The notes beneath the pieces were generated by a model. That model did no database searches, was not told the origin of the DNA, and worked only from the letters and a program-made list of their open reading frames with translations. The translations under genes and the position numbers were made by a program. A stretch of DNA of 64,000 nt from JAGNZR01 sp051659505 (GTDB taxonomy: Bacteria; Fusobacteriota; Fusobacteriia; Fusobacteriales; Fusobacteriaceae). Location of the stretch: contig JBOFOQ010000055.1 in NCBI GenBank assembly GCA_051659505.1, positions 10,599 through 74,598 of the forward strand. Direction: 5' to 3'. This document shows, one piece after another, positions 7,621-15,502 of the stretch (position 1 is its first letter; each line of letters starts with the position of its first letter).

Positions 7621-9489
7621 ATGAAAAAAATATCAATCTTCATCTTTTTTATAATAATATCATCTTTTTCTTTCTCTTACTACATTGGAGATTATTTGCT
7701 TTTTAATGAAGCAAAAATTCTTTTTGAAAAAGGAGACTACGAAAAAGCTAATCTAAAATTCAAGATTCTTGAAAAAAGTTATTCTTCATCTAATATTGTT
7801 AAAAGTAATTATTATACTTTTTTTTATGCTCTTAATCTAGAAAAATTAGAAGATTATCAGGGTGCTATTAGATATATGGAAAAAGCAGTCTATTCTCCTC
7901 GTTCTTTAAAAGGGAAAAATTATTTTTCTTTAAAAAGAAATTATTTTTTAGCTATTTTTCATTTAAAAAATAATAATTTAGAAGAAGCCAAACCATATTT
8001 AATCAATCTTCTTCTTGAAGACTTATTCTCTTTAGAAGATATTTATGGTGGAGCTATTTTTAAAAATTTAATAAACGAAGATATTAGATTTCAGATTCTT
8101 TACGATATGGAAAATAAAAATGATTTTTCTAAACTTTTTTATTTTAGTGACTTAGAACTAATCAAAATAGGAAATTTTTTTTTAAATTCAAAAAATTACG
8201 ACTCAGCAAATCAATTGTTTTTATATCTATATGAAAAAAATCAAAAAAATCATGAAATTTCCAGTCTTTATTTAAAATCTTTATATCTTTCTAATAATAG
8301 TACTCTTCTAGATGTTACTGATAAAATGCTTGGAAATTTAAATATTGCAGAAATATATTATTATCGTGGAAAAATATTTGCTGAAAAAAAAGATTATAAC
8401 AAAAGTATTTATAATTTTAAACAAGTTCTTTTCCTCTTCCCAAATTACAGAGATAATTTTTATGTATTAGATGCTAGAGAATCTTTATTAAATATCTACT
8501 TTGCACTAGATAGTTATGAAAATATTATAAATATCTCTAAAAATATAAAATCTCCAACTAAAAATGAACAAATGATTATTATAGATACTTATTTTAAATT
8601 AAAAAAATATAATAACGGAATAACAGAATCTGTAAATTTCATAAAAAAATATCCTTTTAGTTATCAAAGCAATCGTCTTTTTTTACTGCTTAACTCTCTA
8701 AATTTAGACAAAGATAGTGATCATGAACTTTTTGAGAAAATAAATTTATTCTCTACTATTCCTTCTATTAAATTAACTGGAGAAATGGTTACCACTATTC
8801 TTAACAATGCAAAATACTATAAATTAAATTTAGAGGAAATAAATAAAAATCCTGAATTAAAAAAGCTTTATAATATTTCAAAACTTAAAGATTCAAATCT
8901 TTTACAACTGGAGATAGAGAATACTCGACTTCTTGCTAAGAATACTATTATAAAAAAATTTTTATTAACTAAAATGCTAGAGAGAGGAGAGTTCTATAAT
9001 TTAGCTTATTTAAATTCTACAAAAAATAATTCTAATTTTTATAAATATAAAAACTTTATTCCTTTTTTATATCCTCAATATTATAAAAATTTAGTTAGTA
9101 AAAATTCTATTACTTATGATGTTCCTGAAAATATGATTTTTACAATTATTAATTACTCTAGCCAATTTAATAATAATAAAATTTCAGAAACAAATAGATA
9201 TGGACTTATGCAAATTCAAGCTAAATCAAATAACTTGAAAAACAGAGAACTTATGCTTACTCCTGAGTATAATATTCAGGTAGGGACTGCTGAACTTCAG
9301 AGATTGTTAAAAGAAAATAACAATAATAAAATTGCAGCACTTATAGAATATCTCTATGGGAAAAAAGTTAAAGACAGTATTTATTTTGAAAATGATGATT
9401 TCTATTTAGATAGAATTTCTGACGGAAAATTAAAAGAAGAATTATCCACTCTTCTTTTAACTTATTTATTTTATAAAGCTTTAGATTAG
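7621..9489 (+). CDS. Secreted TPR protein with degenerate lytic transglycosylase domain
   Basis: 622 aa. A signal peptide (MKKISIFIFFIIISSFSFS) is followed by roughly 400 residues of TPR-like helical repeats (for example YEKANLKFKILEKSY, YYYRGKIFAEKKDYNKSIYNFKQVL). The C-terminus (about 500-600) has the SLT outline: IINYSSQFNN, RYGLMQIQ, TPEYNIQVGTAELQRLL, matching catalytic block, GLMQI block and NI..G block of Slt70. However the catalytic Glu position (RQES in Slt) is Ser513, and the final AYNAGP motif is missing. It is therefore probably a non-catalytic murein-binding or regulatory relative. Four-helix context: starts 11 bases before recJ, same strand. -10-like TATAAT at 7533-7538. Confidence 0.8.
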   Translation: MKKISIFIFFIIISSFSFSYYIGDYLLFNEAKILFEKGDYEKANLKFKILEKSYSSSNIVKSNYYTFFYALNLEKLEDYQGAIRYMEKAVYSPRSLKGKNYFSLKRNYFLAIFHLKNNNLEEAKPYLINLLLEDLFSLEDIYGGAIFKNLINEDIRFQILYDMENKNDFSKLFYFSDLELIKIGNFFLNSKNYDSANQLFLYLYEKNQKNHEISSLYLKSLYLSNNSTLLDVTDKMLGNLNIAEIYYYRGKIFAEKKDYNKSIYNFKQVLFLFPNYRDNFYVLDARESLLNIYFALDSYENIINISKNIKSPTKNEQMIIIDTYFKLKKYNNGITESVNFIKKYPFSYQSNRLFLLLNSLNLDKDSDHELFEKINLFSTIPSIKLTGEMVTTILNNAKYYKLNLEEINKNPELKKLYNISKLKDSNLLQLEIENTRLLAKNTIIKKFLLTKMLERGEFYNLAYLNSTKNNSNFYKYKNFIPFLYPQYYKNLVSKNSITYDVPENMIFTIINYSSQFNNNKISETNRYGLMQIQAKSNNLKNRELMLTPEYNIQVGTAELQRLLKENNNNKIAALIEYLYGKKVKDSIYFENDDFYLDRISDGKLKEELSTLLLTYLFYKALD

Positions 9490-9500
9490 AAAGGAATAAA

Positions 9501-11912
9501 ATGAGAAATAGTAAATGGATTTATCCAAATAAAAATAATGAAATTGTAAATATAGAAAATCACACTTCTATTAATAAAGAGATTTTAAATATTTTAAAAA
9601 ATAGAGAAATAACAGAAGAAAAAGATATCTTTAATTTTTTAAATCCATCACTGGACAACATAGGAGACCCCTTTACTTTTACAGATATGGAAAAATCAGT
9701 ATCTCGAATTTTAACAGCTATTAAAAATAATGAAGTTATATGGATTTATGGTGATTATGATGTAGACGGTATTACCTCTACATCTCTATGTTATTTAGCA
9801 CTAAGTGCCTTAGGTGCTAAAGTTCGTTACTACATTCCTCTAAGAGATGAAGGTTACGGTTTAAGTGTAGACGCCCTTTCTTTCATAAGGAAAGAAGAAG
9901 GTACTTTTGTTATCACTGTAGATTGCGGCGTTACTTCTATTAAAGAAGCTCTTCATGCAAAAGATATTGGTATAGATTTAATCATTACTGATCACCACGA
10001 TATTATAAATAATTTACTTCCAGAAGCCTTTGGTATTATCAATCCTAAACGTCCTGATAATATATATTCTTTTAAATATTTAGCAGGAGTTGGAACTGTT
10101 TTTATGCTTCTTCTAGCTACATATACGAGACTTAATAGAAAAGAAGAAATGTTTTTATATCTAGATATAGTTGCTATAGGCACCGTAGCTGATATAGTCC
10201 CTCTTAAAGGGGATAATAGAATTTTTGTGAAACACGGCTTAGAGCTTCTAAAAAAATCAAAATCCAAGGGTTTAAGAGCTCTTCTTAAAACATTATTTTT
10301 CGAAGATTACAATACTCATATTTTTGCTCCCTATGATATTGGTTTTATTATTGCACCAGTTTTTAATGCTGCTGGTAGACTTGAAGATGCAAAAACTTCT
10401 GTTGAACTTTTTATTTGTCAAGATCATATGATTTATAATGATTTAATTCCTAAACTTATAGAGAACAATCAAAATCGTAAAATTATTCAAGAAAAGATCC
10501 AAGAAAAATGTTTTGAAGAAATCGAAGATAAAAACTTAGAGAATAAGAGTTTAATTTTAATTGCAAATAAAGAGTTTCATCATGGTGTTATTGGAATTGT
10601 TGCATCTAAAATTCTTGATAGATTCTATAAACCTACAATAGTTCTTGAAATTGATAAAGAGAATAAAATTGCCAAAGCATCTTGTCGAAGTACCGAAGCC
10701 TTTAACATGATAGAAGCTCTTACTAAATTCTCTCATTATCTTATTAAATTTGGTGGACATCACGGAGCTGCTGGGTTTTCAATAGCCGTTGAAAATTTAG
10801 AAAAATTCTATTCTGATATGGATTCTTATTGCAAAAATATTTTAAATGAAGAAGATATTTTAAAACCTATTAAAATTGAAAAACAGATACCTATCTACAA
10901 AATTGCATTTGATTTAATAGATACTTTGAAACTTTTAGAACCTTATGGTTTTGGAAACCCTGCGCCCTTATTCTCTCTTGTTAATGTTCAGTGTAGAGAT
11001 ATCAGAGTTATTGGGAAAGAGAAAAAACATCTCTTAATGACTGTTCTAGATAAGGGAATAGAAATAAAAAATTGTATTTGGTGGAACGCTGCTGATTTTT
11101 TATCTGACATTATAAAATCACCATTTATTAATATTGCATTTAAACTAAAACTTGAAACTTACAAGGGGAAATTTCAATATAAATTATATATTGAAGATAT
11201 TAAACCCTATGAAAATAACACTCAATACTTAGAAGATACTTTCTCTATTAAAGATGTTTCTTTTCCTATAAAAACTGTAATTTATACTAAAAAAAAGTTA
11301 GGGGTTTCTCAAGGTAAAATTAAATTTTCTAATGAATTAGCTATAGTTTATAATAACCGAGAAAATATTGCTTTTTTAGACTCTCAAACAAGTTGTCTTT
11401 TAAAAAATTATAGTTCAGAAACTAATTCTAACTTTATAGTAAAATTTGATAATATTATTGAAAATGATGAGAACTATAATATTTTCATCTCTATTTTTAA
11501 AGATTATTCTTTTGAATCTTTTGCAATTAAAGATTCTCAACTGTTTCAAGATATAAAAAAATTTTTAATAGGAGAAAATTTTTATTCTGATTTTCAAAAA
11601 ATTATCCTAGGAAAAATTTTTAAAGAAAAAACTAATTATATGTCTAAATATAGTAACGATATTCAATTCAGTCTTTTTGAAAATCAGGAACTTGATATTT
11701 TAATTCTTACACTATCAATATTTTTTTATTATAAAAAAATGAAACTTCTTATTGTTACAGAATATTTTCTTTCAGAAAAAGTTCAATATTTTGCTTCCTT
11801 CTCAAAAAACTATATAGACAATTATGACTTTTATATTTTTATTGATTTTAAAGATTTTAAAGATTCTAACTTTCAATCTAATAATAGGTATATTAGTATT
11901 AATAAATCTTGA
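9501..11912 (+). CDS. recJ: Single-stranded-DNA-specific exonuclease RecJ
   Basis: 5'-3' ssDNA exonuclease of recombination and mismatch repair. DHH core: WIYGDYDVDGITS (DYDVDG at 85-90), VDCGVTS, ITDHHD (DHH at 164-166), GTVADIVPL; the DHHA1 domain has KFGGHHGAAGFS from about 418; an OB-fold follows (about 460-575). 803 aa is long: Escherichia coli RecJ has about 577. The extra 220 residues at the C-terminus are AT-rich in codon use and have no motif I recognise; similar extensions exist in Firmicute RecJ. ATG with RBS AAAGGA, 11 bases after the TPR gene. Confidence 0.95.
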   Translation: MRNSKWIYPNKNNEIVNIENHTSINKEILNILKNREITEEKDIFNFLNPSLDNIGDPFTFTDMEKSVSRILTAIKNNEVIWIYGDYDVDGITSTSLCYLALSALGAKVRYYIPLRDEGYGLSVDALSFIRKEEGTFVITVDCGVTSIKEALHAKDIGIDLIITDHHDIINNLLPEAFGIINPKRPDNIYSFKYLAGVGTVFMLLLATYTRLNRKEEMFLYLDIVAIGTVADIVPLKGDNRIFVKHGLELLKKSKSKGLRALLKTLFFEDYNTHIFAPYDIGFIIAPVFNAAGRLEDAKTSVELFICQDHMIYNDLIPKLIENNQNRKIIQEKIQEKCFEEIEDKNLENKSLILIANKEFHHGVIGIVASKILDRFYKPTIVLEIDKENKIAKASCRSTEAFNMIEALTKFSHYLIKFGGHHGAAGFSIAVENLEKFYSDMDSYCKNILNEEDILKPIKIEKQIPIYKIAFDLIDTLKLLEPYGFGNPAPLFSLVNVQCRDIRVIGKEKKHLLMTVLDKGIEIKNCIWWNAADFLSDIIKSPFINIAFKLKLETYKGKFQYKLYIEDIKPYENNTQYLEDTFSIKDVSFPIKTVIYTKKKLGVSQGKIKFSNELAIVYNNRENIAFLDSQTSCLLKNYSSETNSNFIVKFDNIIENDENYNIFISIFKDYSFESFAIKDSQLFQDIKKFLIGENFYSDFQKIILGKIFKEKTNYMSKYSNDIQFSLFENQELDILILTLSIFFYYKKMKLLIVTEYFLSEKVQYFASFSKNYIDNYDFYIFIDFKDFKDSNFQSNNRYISINKS

Positions 11913-11935
11913 TATTAAAAAATTTTAAATATAAT

Positions 11936-11978
11936 AAAAAGATGAGAATAAGTGACTTCCACTTATTCTCATCTTTTT
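11936..11978. terminator. Bidirectional terminator after recJ
   Basis: A perfect 19-bp stem (11936-11954 with 11960-11978) and a 5-base loop, flanked by A and T runs. Serves recJ from the left and the small secreted protein gene from the right. Confidence 0.95.
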
Positions 11979-11979
11979 A

Positions 11980-12342
11980 TTATATAAATCTTCTTAATAA
12001 AACTTTATCTCCAAGCATTTCTCTGTCTACCTCAATTATTACATAAACTTGATTGTTATTCCCTAAATCTTTTTTTATTATCTCTGCTACTTCTCTAGCA
12101 TATTTATCTAGAGCTGAAGCTGATATATTTCCTGTCCCTTCATATAACTCTATCTCCACTCTAGCTCTACCAACTCCCATATCTACATCTAAATCTTTTA
12201 TTCCTATTTCTTTAGCCCCGTCTCTTATTACACTATGATTTTTTATAATTGACATTTCTAAATTATTTTCTTGGTATTCATTTCTATCTGCAAAAGCCGA
12301 TACTGATAATACAAGTGTTAATGTTAATAATATTTTTTTCAT
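11980..12342 (-). CDS. Small secreted protein, paralogue 1
   Basis: 120 aa, unknown family. Signal peptide MKKILLTLTLVLSVSAFA with cleavage after AFA leaves a mature exported protein of about 100 residues starting DRNEYQENNLE. The mature part has the repeated-looking design KEIGIKDLDVDM / RARVEIELYEGTGNIS / ALDKYAREVAEIIKKDL / VYVIIEVDREM, consistent with a small alpha/beta fold (strand-helix-strand). No Cys. It is about 70% identical to the next gene, so this is a tandem duplication. RBS AAAGGAG. It has its own promoter and upstream response-regulator-type repeat array, so regulation is likely by a two-component system; function not inferable. Confidence 0.85.
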   Translation of the reverse strand: MKKILLTLTLVLSVSAFADRNEYQENNLEMSIIKNHSVIRDGAKEIGIKDLDVDMGVGRARVEIELYEGTGNISASALDKYAREVAEIIKKDLGNNNQVYVIIEVDREMLGDKVLLRRFI

Positions 12343-12391
12343 TTTTTTCTCCTTTGAATTTTTTTAGCTACTATTTTCATAACCTCAAATT

Positions 12392-12420
12392 ATTGTATCA
12401 TTACTCTCAAATAAAGTCAA
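12392..12420 (-). promoter_or_regulatory. Promoter of secreted-protein paralogue 1
   Basis: TTGACT (12420-12415), exactly 17 bases, TACAAT (12397-12392) on the minus strand. The nearest TTTACA-type repeat ends six bases upstream of the -35 box, the position of a class II activator. The leader to the ATG is about 43 bases. Confidence 0.75.
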
Positions 12421-12426
12421 CTTTTT

Positions 12427-12476
12427 TTTACACTATTTTAACATTGTTTTAACACTAACTTTACACTTGGTTTACA
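12427..12476 (-). promoter_or_regulatory. Five-copy 11-bp direct-repeat array (response-regulator box)
   Basis: Read on the + strand: TTTACA, TTAACA, TTAACA, TTTACA, TTTACA starting at 12427, 12438, 12449, 12460 and 12471, exactly one helical turn (11 bp) apart. Direct hexamer/heptamer repeats at 11-bp period are what OmpR/PhoB-family regulators bind; the Bacillus PhoP box is TTAACA-like. The array is immediately upstream of the TTGACT -35 box. Confidence 0.7.
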
Positions 12477-12496
12477 TCAGTTGCTGGAGTTGACAT

Positions 12497-12540
12497 AAAA
12501 AAATGAAGCTAAGTTATTTTAACTTCGCCTCATTTTTTTT
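12497..12540 (-). terminator. Terminator of secreted-protein paralogue 2
   Basis: A-run plus ATGA and AAGTTA on the left pair with TAACTT and TCAT plus a T-run on the right, with two single mismatches. It separates the two paralogues, so they are independent transcription units. A-run and T-run flank both sides. Confidence 0.85.
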
Positions 12541-12903
12541 TTAATATAGTTTTCTTAATAAAACTTTGTCTCCCATCATTTCTCTATCCATTTCAATCTT
12601 TACAAAAACTTGATTGTTGTTTCCTAATTCTTTTTTTACAATAGCTGCTACTTCGCTACCATACTTATCTAGCGCTGCTGCTGATATATTTCCTGTTCCA
12701 GGATATAACTCTACTTCAACTTTTGTTCTGCTAATTTCCATATCTACACCTAAATCTTTTATTCCGATTTCCTTTGTACCGTCTTTTATTACTCCGTGAG
12801 TTTGAACGATTGATGCTTCCAGATTATTTTCTTGATATTCATTTCTGTCTGCAAAAGCTGCTACTGACAATACAAGTGTTAAAGTTAATAATATTTTTTT
12901 CAT
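12541..12903 (-). CDS. Small secreted protein, paralogue 2
   Basis: 120 aa from the ATG at 12903 (RBS AAAGGAG); the frame is open further upstream, but the signal peptide MKKILLTLTLVLSVAAFA begins here and matches the sister gene. Mature protein begins DRNEYQENNLE and keeps the same blocks as paralogue 1: KEIGIKDLGVDM, TKVEVELYPGTGNIS, ALDKYGSEVAAIVKKELGNNNQVFVKIEMDREMMGDKVLLRKL. Differences cluster in the region after the signal peptide (SIVQTHGVIKDG versus SIIKNHSVIRDG). Same promoter design as the sister gene. Function unknown. Confidence 0.86.
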   Translation of the reverse strand: MKKILLTLTLVLSVAAFADRNEYQENNLEASIVQTHGVIKDGTKEIGIKDLGVDMEISRTKVEVELYPGTGNISAAALDKYGSEVAAIVKKELGNNNQVFVKIEMDREMMGDKVLLRKLY

Positions 12904-12938
12904 TTTTTCTCCTTTGGATTCATAATTAAGATAAAAAT

Positions 12939-12967
12939 ATTGTATCATATTATTTTTATAATGTCTA
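12939..12967 (-). promoter_or_regulatory. Promoter of secreted-protein paralogue 2
   Basis: TAGACA (12967-12962), 17 bases, TACAAT (12944-12939). The core GATACAATA is shared with the promoter of paralogue 1. The proximal TTTACA repeat lies seven bases upstream of the -35 box. Confidence 0.7.
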
Positions 12968-12974
12968 CTCATAT

Positions 12975-13013
12975 TTTACATTAACTTTACATTTCTTTTA
13001 CTTTGTATTTACA
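12975..13013 (-). promoter_or_regulatory. Four-copy 11-bp direct-repeat array (response-regulator box)
   Basis: TTTACA, TTTACA, TTTACT, TTTACA (read on +) starting at 12975, 12986, 12997 and 13008, again exactly 11 bp apart and next to the -35 box. Same hexamer, period and placement as the array of paralogue 1, while the bases between repeats differ, which argues for functional conservation. Confidence 0.72.
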
Positions 13014-13075
13014 TTAAAATTATATTTTATTTATATTGATGATTTTATACTATTTAAAAACAAAATTAATTTCAC

Positions 13076-14179
13076 CTATTGCTTCTCATTTTTATTCTTA
13101 AGTCTCATGTTATAGATTAACTTTACAACACCTATAGCTGGAACTCCAAAAACCATTCCTAGAGGTCCCATTATTGCTCCACCTATCAACACTCCTGATA
13201 TTACCCAAAAACTTGTTAAACCAACTGTTTTCCCAATAATTTTTGGACTTAAATACATTCCCTCAACTTGATTTGCTAAAAAATTTGCAAAAATTAAAAA
13301 CCAAATTTTTGTAGGATCTGCTATTAGGACTAAAAGACCTCCTATTAACATGGCTATTATAGCTCCAACATAGGGTACCATATTCCCAACTCCTATCATA
13401 ACAGCTATTAGTCCTGCATAGGGAACTTTAGTTATTAGCAACATTACAAAAACAAGTAGTCCAACTACAGCTGATACTAGTGTTTTGCCCCAAAGATAGT
13501 TTAAAAATATTTTTCTAACTTGATCTAAAAAATTAATAGTTTCCTCAGCTTTATTTTCATCTGAAAATATATAGACAGTGTTATAAATTAATTTCTCAAA
13601 ATATTCTCTATCTAAAATAAAAAATATTGCTATAATAAGACCGATTAGTATTTGTCCAAAAACAATTATAACACTTAAAATATTTAGACTTAACGATTTA
13701 AATAGACCAGTTAACATTACTGCATTCCCTTGAACATATTTATCAAATAGTTCTTTTATTTTTCCTGGTTCTAATGCTATAATTCCCTTAATTTTTAAAA
13801 AATCTATTACTTGTACTGCCCATTCCTGAAGTTTATTTTCTATTTCTGATGTTCTACCAGAAATATCTTTCACACTATCAACTACACCAGGAATAATAGC
13901 TCCAAACAAAGCAAATATACTTATAATAACAACTATTATTGCTATTATTATTGCTGTTATTCTTTTCATTTTTAATTTATTTTCCAATAAAACTGATAAA
14001 GGATGAAGAATTATAGCTAAAAAAACTGCATATATAAAAGGTGTTATATAACCTGTTATAGTTGTTAATATTTTTTTTAATTCCTCACCATTTTGTAAAA
14101 AACTCTGTACTAAAACGACTAAAACAAATACAATAAATATTTTAAAAAATATCCCTTTTTTACTTTTATCTTGCCACAT
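13076..14179 (-). CDS. AI-2E/UPF0118-family permease
   Basis: 367-aa integral membrane protein of the AI-2E (YdiK/PerM/TqsA) family. Hydrophobic segments come in the family order: two at the N-terminus (about 12-30, 35-54), one near 65-95, a soluble helical stretch (about 100-160), then VIIVFGQILIGLIIAIFFIL, a cluster from about 230 to 300, and the C-terminal GVLIGGAIMGPLGMVFGVP with the family Gly/Pro pattern. Members export autoinducer-2 or act as Na+/H+ antiporters; substrate here is unknown. It overlaps the NusG-domain gene by 14 bases, so psd, that gene and this one form one transcript. Confidence 0.88.
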   Translation of the reverse strand: MWQDKSKKGIFFKIFIVFVLVVLVQSFLQNGEELKKILTTITGYITPFIYAVFLAIILHPLSVLLENKLKMKRITAIIIAIIVVIISIFALFGAIIPGVVDSVKDISGRTSEIENKLQEWAVQVIDFLKIKGIIALEPGKIKELFDKYVQGNAVMLTGLFKSLSLNILSVIIVFGQILIGLIIAIFFILDREYFEKLIYNTVYIFSDENKAEETINFLDQVRKIFLNYLWGKTLVSAVVGLLVFVMLLITKVPYAGLIAVMIGVGNMVPYVGAIIAMLIGGLLVLIADPTKIWFLIFANFLANQVEGMYLSPKIIGKTVGLTSFWVISGVLIGGAIMGPLGMVFGVPAIGVVKLIYNMRLKNKNEKQ

Positions 14180-14552
14180 AATCTAGTTCCTCCTCTCCTT
14201 CTCCTATTACCTTAATAAGTGTTTTGTCTGGTATTCCTATTAATAGGTCACCTGGATTTTGAATCCAGCCTTGTTTCATTATAAGTTTTCTTGGAGAATT
14301 AGAGCTTATAACTCTAACCTTATTATCAAAAAATTCAAGTTCAATACCACCAATATCAGTATCTATAAATATATACTTTTGCTCTTTTTGCAATTTTTGA
14401 ACAAATTTTAACTTACTATTTACATATACTTCTATTTTAGTGCCTTTAAAATTTTCTTTTTTTAATATATTTAAACCAAAATATGTAAAAAAACATATAA
14501 AAAAAACATATATTATTAAATCCCCTATTCTAAAATACCTCTTTTTTTTCAT
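14166..14552 (-). CDS. Membrane-anchored NusG domain II protein
   Basis: 128 aa. One N-terminal membrane segment (about 10-27, LIIYVFFICFFTYFGLNIL) and an extracytoplasmic NusG-domain-II-like beta domain: IEVYVNSKLKFVQKL, GGIELEFFDNKVRVISSNSPRKLIMKQGWIQNPGDLLIGIPDKTLIKVIGEG. In most family members the block reads CPxKxCVxxGW with two Cys; here it is SPRKLIMKQGW, so both Cys are gone. Start directly abuts the psd stop (TAG then ATG). Function of the family is unknown; not a transcription factor, as the KOW/NGN part is missing. Confidence 0.75.
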   Translation of the reverse strand: MKKKRYFRIGDLIIYVFFICFFTYFGLNILKKENFKGTKIEVYVNSKLKFVQKLQKEQKYIFIDTDIGGIELEFFDNKVRVISSNSPRKLIMKQGWIQNPGDLLIGIPDKTLIKVIGEGEEELDYVAR

Positions 14553-15452
14553 CTATACTGATACTCCTATTTTCTCTCCCATAAACACTTTTGTTTCTAT
14601 ACTATTTTGACTATTTTTCAAAATATCTTCATCTATCACAATTTTATTTTTTTCAAATAGTAAAATAGTCGTAGAGCCTCCAAAAAAGAAACACCCTTTT
14701 TCCTCTCCTTTTTTTATTTCAGTATTCTCTTTATATGACTGTTTTATTCCACCAACCATAGTAGCTGCTATTTCTGCTATAACTATATCACCAAATTTTT
14801 TAGTTTTTAATATAGAATATTCTCTTTTATTTTCACAATATATTCTAAAATTTTTTCTTATAGCATAAGTTGAAACAGAATAATAGTAACCGTGAATCTT
14901 TTTACCTTCACTTATTGTTCCATCTGCTGGAAAATGAAACCTGTGATAATCTATTGGTGCTAAACGGACTATTACTAGTGCTCCATTTTTATATTTTTCT
15001 GCTAAAATCTTATCTTTAAAAAATTCTTCTAAGGTAAACTCTTCTCCTTTTATGAAAAAATTTGAAACTTCAGCTATATTTTGGTAAGCAAATATTTTTC
15101 CATCAGCAGGAGATACTAAATGATTTTCATTTACATCTATTGGTCTCGCACCTTCTTTTAATTCTCTAATAAAGAATTCATTAAATGTCTTAAATTCTGA
15201 TTTTTGTTTTTTAGATTCTTCCATGTTAATTCCAGCGCTTTCTATAAGTCCCTGAATTTTATTCACAGAACTTTCTTTGTCCATTTGTTTTCCATAAAAA
15301 GCGGTTAAAAATTTTCTCTTTATAACTGATTCTAAAGATAATTCTCCTAATGGGTTATAGTAAAGAAATTTTAAAAAATTTTCCCCTGGTACTTTCTCTA
15401 TTTTTCTTTCTCCTGTTCTTCTATCTATAAATTCTATTGGTTTAAAGTTCAT
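14553..15452 (-). CDS. psd: Phosphatidylserine decarboxylase proenzyme
   Basis: Converts phosphatidylserine to phosphatidylethanolamine at the inner membrane, with a pyruvoyl cofactor made by self-cleavage. 299 aa. Visible: FIRELKEGARP (about 94), SPADGKI (114-120), the catalytic DYHRFHFPADG (168-178), and the self-cleavage motif GGST (258-261) where Ser260 becomes the pyruvoyl group; the family motif is usually LGST. Upstream is pncB; downstream the NusG-II and AI-2E genes follow without gaps. No pssA in the window. Confidence 0.95.
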   Translation of the reverse strand: MNFKPIEFIDRRTGERKIEKVPGENFLKFLYYNPLGELSLESVIKRKFLTAFYGKQMDKESSVNKIQGLIESAGINMEESKKQKSEFKTFNEFFIRELKEGARPIDVNENHLVSPADGKIFAYQNIAEVSNFFIKGEEFTLEEFFKDKILAEKYKNGALVIVRLAPIDYHRFHFPADGTISEGKKIHGYYYSVSTYAIRKNFRIYCENKREYSILKTKKFGDIVIAEIAATMVGGIKQSYKENTEIKKGEEKGCFFFGGSTTILLFEKNKIVIDEDILKNSQNSIETKVFMGEKIGVSV

Positions 15453-15502
15453 TTTATCAATACCATCCTTTGTTTATTTGATAATTTTTTTGAAAATAAT
15501 AT

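Noticed and set aside
12427..13013. The 11-bp repeats as a CRISPR or minisatellite
   Set aside because: Only six bases are conserved per 11-bp unit and both arrays sit exactly upstream of promoters, so a protein-binding site is the better reading.
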